From an uncultured Holdemania sp. (GTDB lineage Bacteria > Bacillota_I > Bacilli_A > Erysipelotrichales > Erysipelotrichaceae), in the NCBI GenBank assembly GCA_947037125.1, contig CAMQTJ010000023.1:1-34451 (forward strand): DNA of 34,451 nt, given 5' to 3'. Position numbers and translations under genes: made by a program. The notes under the pieces are model-generated. The model did no database searches and was not told where the DNA came from. It saw only the letters and a program-made list of their open reading frames with translations. Positions within the stretch are counted from its first letter, which is position 1; each line of letters starts with the position of its first letter. Below are positions 32,465-34,451 of this stretch, piece after piece.

Positions 32465-34451
32465 TTATTTAAAATCAAAAAGTGAATAAATCGAATATTC
32501 ATTATCGTGATAATTATTACTTTTAGTATTATAAACTAAGTAATATTTTTGTTTTTTTACTTCAATATTATTCTCTAATTCATAATCAATTCTTACAATT
32601 GCAGCATTTGTTATACTATCACGTTTTACTAATGCATCTAAAGTCAACATGGTTATTTCATCTTCTTCTTTAAAATCATCAATGTTCATAATAGTTATAT
32701 CATTTAATATAAAATCAAATGTTTCTATTTCTGAATCAAATATTTGATCACCATTAGAAATAATCTGATCTAGTAATTCTAATTCATTATCACTTTCTCT
32801 TTCATCATAATCATCATTCATTTCATCACAAAACAAACTAAACGCTAAAAACTCTAAATCATTTTCCACATATTCCTCTAGCTTTTTTCCATCTTTTTCA
32901 TAATTTGACCTATATTGTACATTTTTAAATAATTCATCAATTTCTAAGTCACTCATATAATTATCTAAAAATATTCCTTGATCATTACTATATTTACTAA
33001 CATAGTCTTCATCTTGATATCGATCTGTAAACAGTGAATAATCAACTACACCTTGTTCGTATTTTATACTAAATTTATAATAAATTTCTTTATTTTCTTT
33101 TATATTAACTTCCACATAATCAGTATCAAAAGCATTAAGTTTTGTTTCTTGACCATCAACATATTCATACATTTCAATAATTTCAAACTCTGGATTTTTT
33201 TGATCATTCACATCTTTTGATGTTGAAAAGAAATAATTTTTATTAGTTTCTAAATTATTAAACAACATATCCGTACTTTGTTCATCATAACTTATTTGAG
33301 TATAATCAATTGAGTCAGTTATTATTATATCACCATTATAATCCCAAGAATAACCACCCATTTCTAATTCATAAACATCACCATCAATTGTATGCACATA
33401 TATGGGTGGTGGTGTCTTATATTCATTAGCTTTAGTTAAAAACAACATTGATGTTGTAATAATAATTGTGATACTTATAATTGCTATTACAATTTTATTA
33501 TGATTAAAATAATCTTTTAAATTAATCATTTTTATTCTCCTTTCAGTATTTTTTTTACTATCAACCATACACAAAATTTTAGGAGCAAATGAAATATTGT
33601 GTGTACTTGCAAGTATTTCCACAAGTGATAATGTATAACCTTTTTTGTTATCAATATACTTCAATACATAATTATCATTTAATATTTCCATATCTTCTCG
33701 GATTAATTTAAATAAGATAAATACCAAAGGATTAAACCAATAAATTGCACTCAGAAATAGCATTATATAATTAATAACCATATCTTTTCTTTTATAATGA
33801 CAAAGTTCATGTAATAAAACAAACTTTAAACTTTGATCACTTATATAATAATCAGGTAATATAATTTTTGGCTTAAATATCCCAATAATTGCTGGTGAAC
33901 TAAGATAGCTTTGTGTAATTAATTCTATATTTTTTTCGATTCCTAATATTTTTTTACACTCATCAAAGATAATAATTGTGTTATCACATGTTTCTACTTT
34001 ATTTAATTTAATTTTATATTCAATGTGTAATTTACTAACTAATAAATATGCTATTGATATAACACTTATAGTAAACCAAATTAATGGTAGTGCTATATCA
34101 AATATTATTGTTTGATACATGATTTGATTATGTTCCGCCTTTGGTTGTAATGTATAATTTTGATTATTATTATATTTATTTATTTCTTGATATTGTAGTC
34201 TAAATGAAATGTTTTTTATTTGTGATATTTCATTTGTCAGTGAAAAATTACTTATTGGTCGATATGATACCATTAAACTTATTAACACTAAAAACCATAA
34301 TGTATATTTCCACTTAGGTGATATTTTACTATCAACACATTTACGAATAACAATTATAATCACGCCAATAAGTGATGCAGTAATTGACATAAATAATAAC
34401 TTATAAAATATTGGAGCGATTATAATTGAAAAATCATTAAGAAAATTTAAT
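32465..34451 (-). CDS. BlaR1-like M56 membrane metallopeptidase with large outside domain, start beyond the edge
   Basis: Visible part ~661 residues. The frame remains open from an internal Met (34390) to the right edge, reading NFLNDFSIIIAPIFYKLLFM, and no ribosome site precedes that Met, so the real start is outside the window. Membrane helices: near the Met, KYTLWFLVLISLMVSY, IALPLIWFTISVISIAYLLV and INYIMLFLSAIYWFNPLVFI; the zinc motif HELCHYKRKD (~194-203 counting from the Met) sits on the cytoplasmic side; a last helix ends IIITTSMLFL (~305-323). Then ~320 residues of acidic outside domain with no beta-lactamase-like motif (SxxK absent). In BlaR1/MecR1 the outside domain senses a ligand and the peptidase clears a BlaI repressor; here the ligand is unknown. 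Confidence 0.85.
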   Translation of the reverse strand, partial: LNFLNDFSIIIAPIFYKLLFMSITASLIGVIIIVIRKCVDSKISPKWKYTLWFLVLISLMVSYRPISNFSLTNEISQIKNISFRLQYQEINKYNNNQNYTLQPKAEHNQIMYQTIIFDIALPLIWFTISVISIAYLLVSKLHIEYKIKLNKVETCDNTIIIFDECKKILGIEKNIELITQSYLSSPAIIGIFKPKIILPDYYISDQSLKFVLLHELCHYKRKDMVINYIMLFLSAIYWFNPLVFILFKLIREDMEILNDNYVLKYIDNKKGYTLSLVEILASTHNISFAPKILCMVDSKKNTERRIKMINLKDYFNHNKIVIAIISITIIITTSMLFLTKANEYKTPPPIYVHTIDGDVYELEMGGYSWDYNGDIIITDSIDYTQISYDEQSTDMLFNNLETNKNYFFSTSKDVNDQKNPEFEIIEMYEYVDGQETKLNAFDTDYVEVNIKENKEIYYKFSIKYEQGVVDYSLFTDRYQDEDYVSKYSNDQGIFLDNYMSDLEIDELFKNVQYRSNYEKDGKKLEEYVENDLEFLAFSLFCDEMNDDYDERESDNELELLDQIISNGDQIFDSEIETFDFILNDITIMNIDDFKEEDEITMLTLDALVKRDSITNAAIVRIDYELENNIEVKKQKYYLVYNTKSNNYHDNEYSIYSLFDFK

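Noticed and set aside
1-34451. CRISPR arrays, prophage genes, rRNA genes and complete insertion sequences
   Set aside because: Looked for on both strands; no regularly spaced repeats, structural phage genes, rRNA or intact transposase were seen.

Overview
The window is AT-rich (about 30% GC by eye), compactly organised, uses the standard bacterial code (TAA, TAG and TGA all end genes, Trp is TGG) and has strong AGGAGG-type ribosome binding sites and classic hairpin plus T-run terminators. This, together with a group B [FeFe] hydrogenase, a BglG-type PTS operon, an RsgI-like anti-sigma factor, and the ywlC-rpiB-glyA gene order, points to an anaerobic low-GC Bacillota (Firmicutes), perhaps an Erysipelotrichia or Clostridia relative. 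The species cannot be named from the sequence.

Layout. 1-1422: a cut-off flavodoxin-like reductase gene faces a MerR/GyrI-type regulator across a promoter with the 19-bp spacer typical of MerR control. 1617-5587: a sirtuin and an ABC-F ATPase form one minus-strand operon, followed by a monomeric [FeFe] hydrogenase. 5773-11147: small accessory genes (Nudix hydrolase, GNAT acetyltransferase, EcsC-like protein, a second self-controlling MerR regulator, a small membrane protein plus Xre-type regulator behind tandem promoters, a ruined MATE-type transporter, a ClbS/DfsB-like protein). 11245-12847: an operon for a secreted protein with DxDxDG repeats, an ECF sigma factor and its RsgI-like anti-sigma factor.

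12924-14416 looks like a worn-out integration site. The last 15 bases of tRNA-Leu(GAG), including CCA, are repeated exactly 1.4 kb downstream, and between the copies lies a frameshifted Abi_2/HEPN abortive-infection gene. 14512-16147: the conserved ACT-domain/UPF0210 pair. 16206-19860: an amino-sugar PTS operon (EIIA, PRD antiterminator, NanE epimerase, EIIBC) whose leader carries an antiterminator RNA target overlapping a terminator, so the operon can switch itself on. 19886-21807: typA/bipA. 22422-24521: paired half-size chromate-type transporters converging on a LysR regulator. 24606-25771: a short DapF-family epimerase and a relic region.

26291-28585: housekeeping operon for threonylcarbamoyl-AMP synthase, ribose-5-phosphate isomerase B and serine hydroxymethyltransferase. 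28775-31931: a three-gene CotH kinase / VTC-like polymerase / DUF4956 membrane protein operon, the most interesting poorly understood system here. 31970-34451: a BlaR1-like M56 membrane metallopeptidase with a very large acidic C-terminal domain, running off the right edge, followed by a small secreted protein. Most genes are on the minus strand. Several nominal ORF starts fall inside ribosome binding sites and have been corrected.
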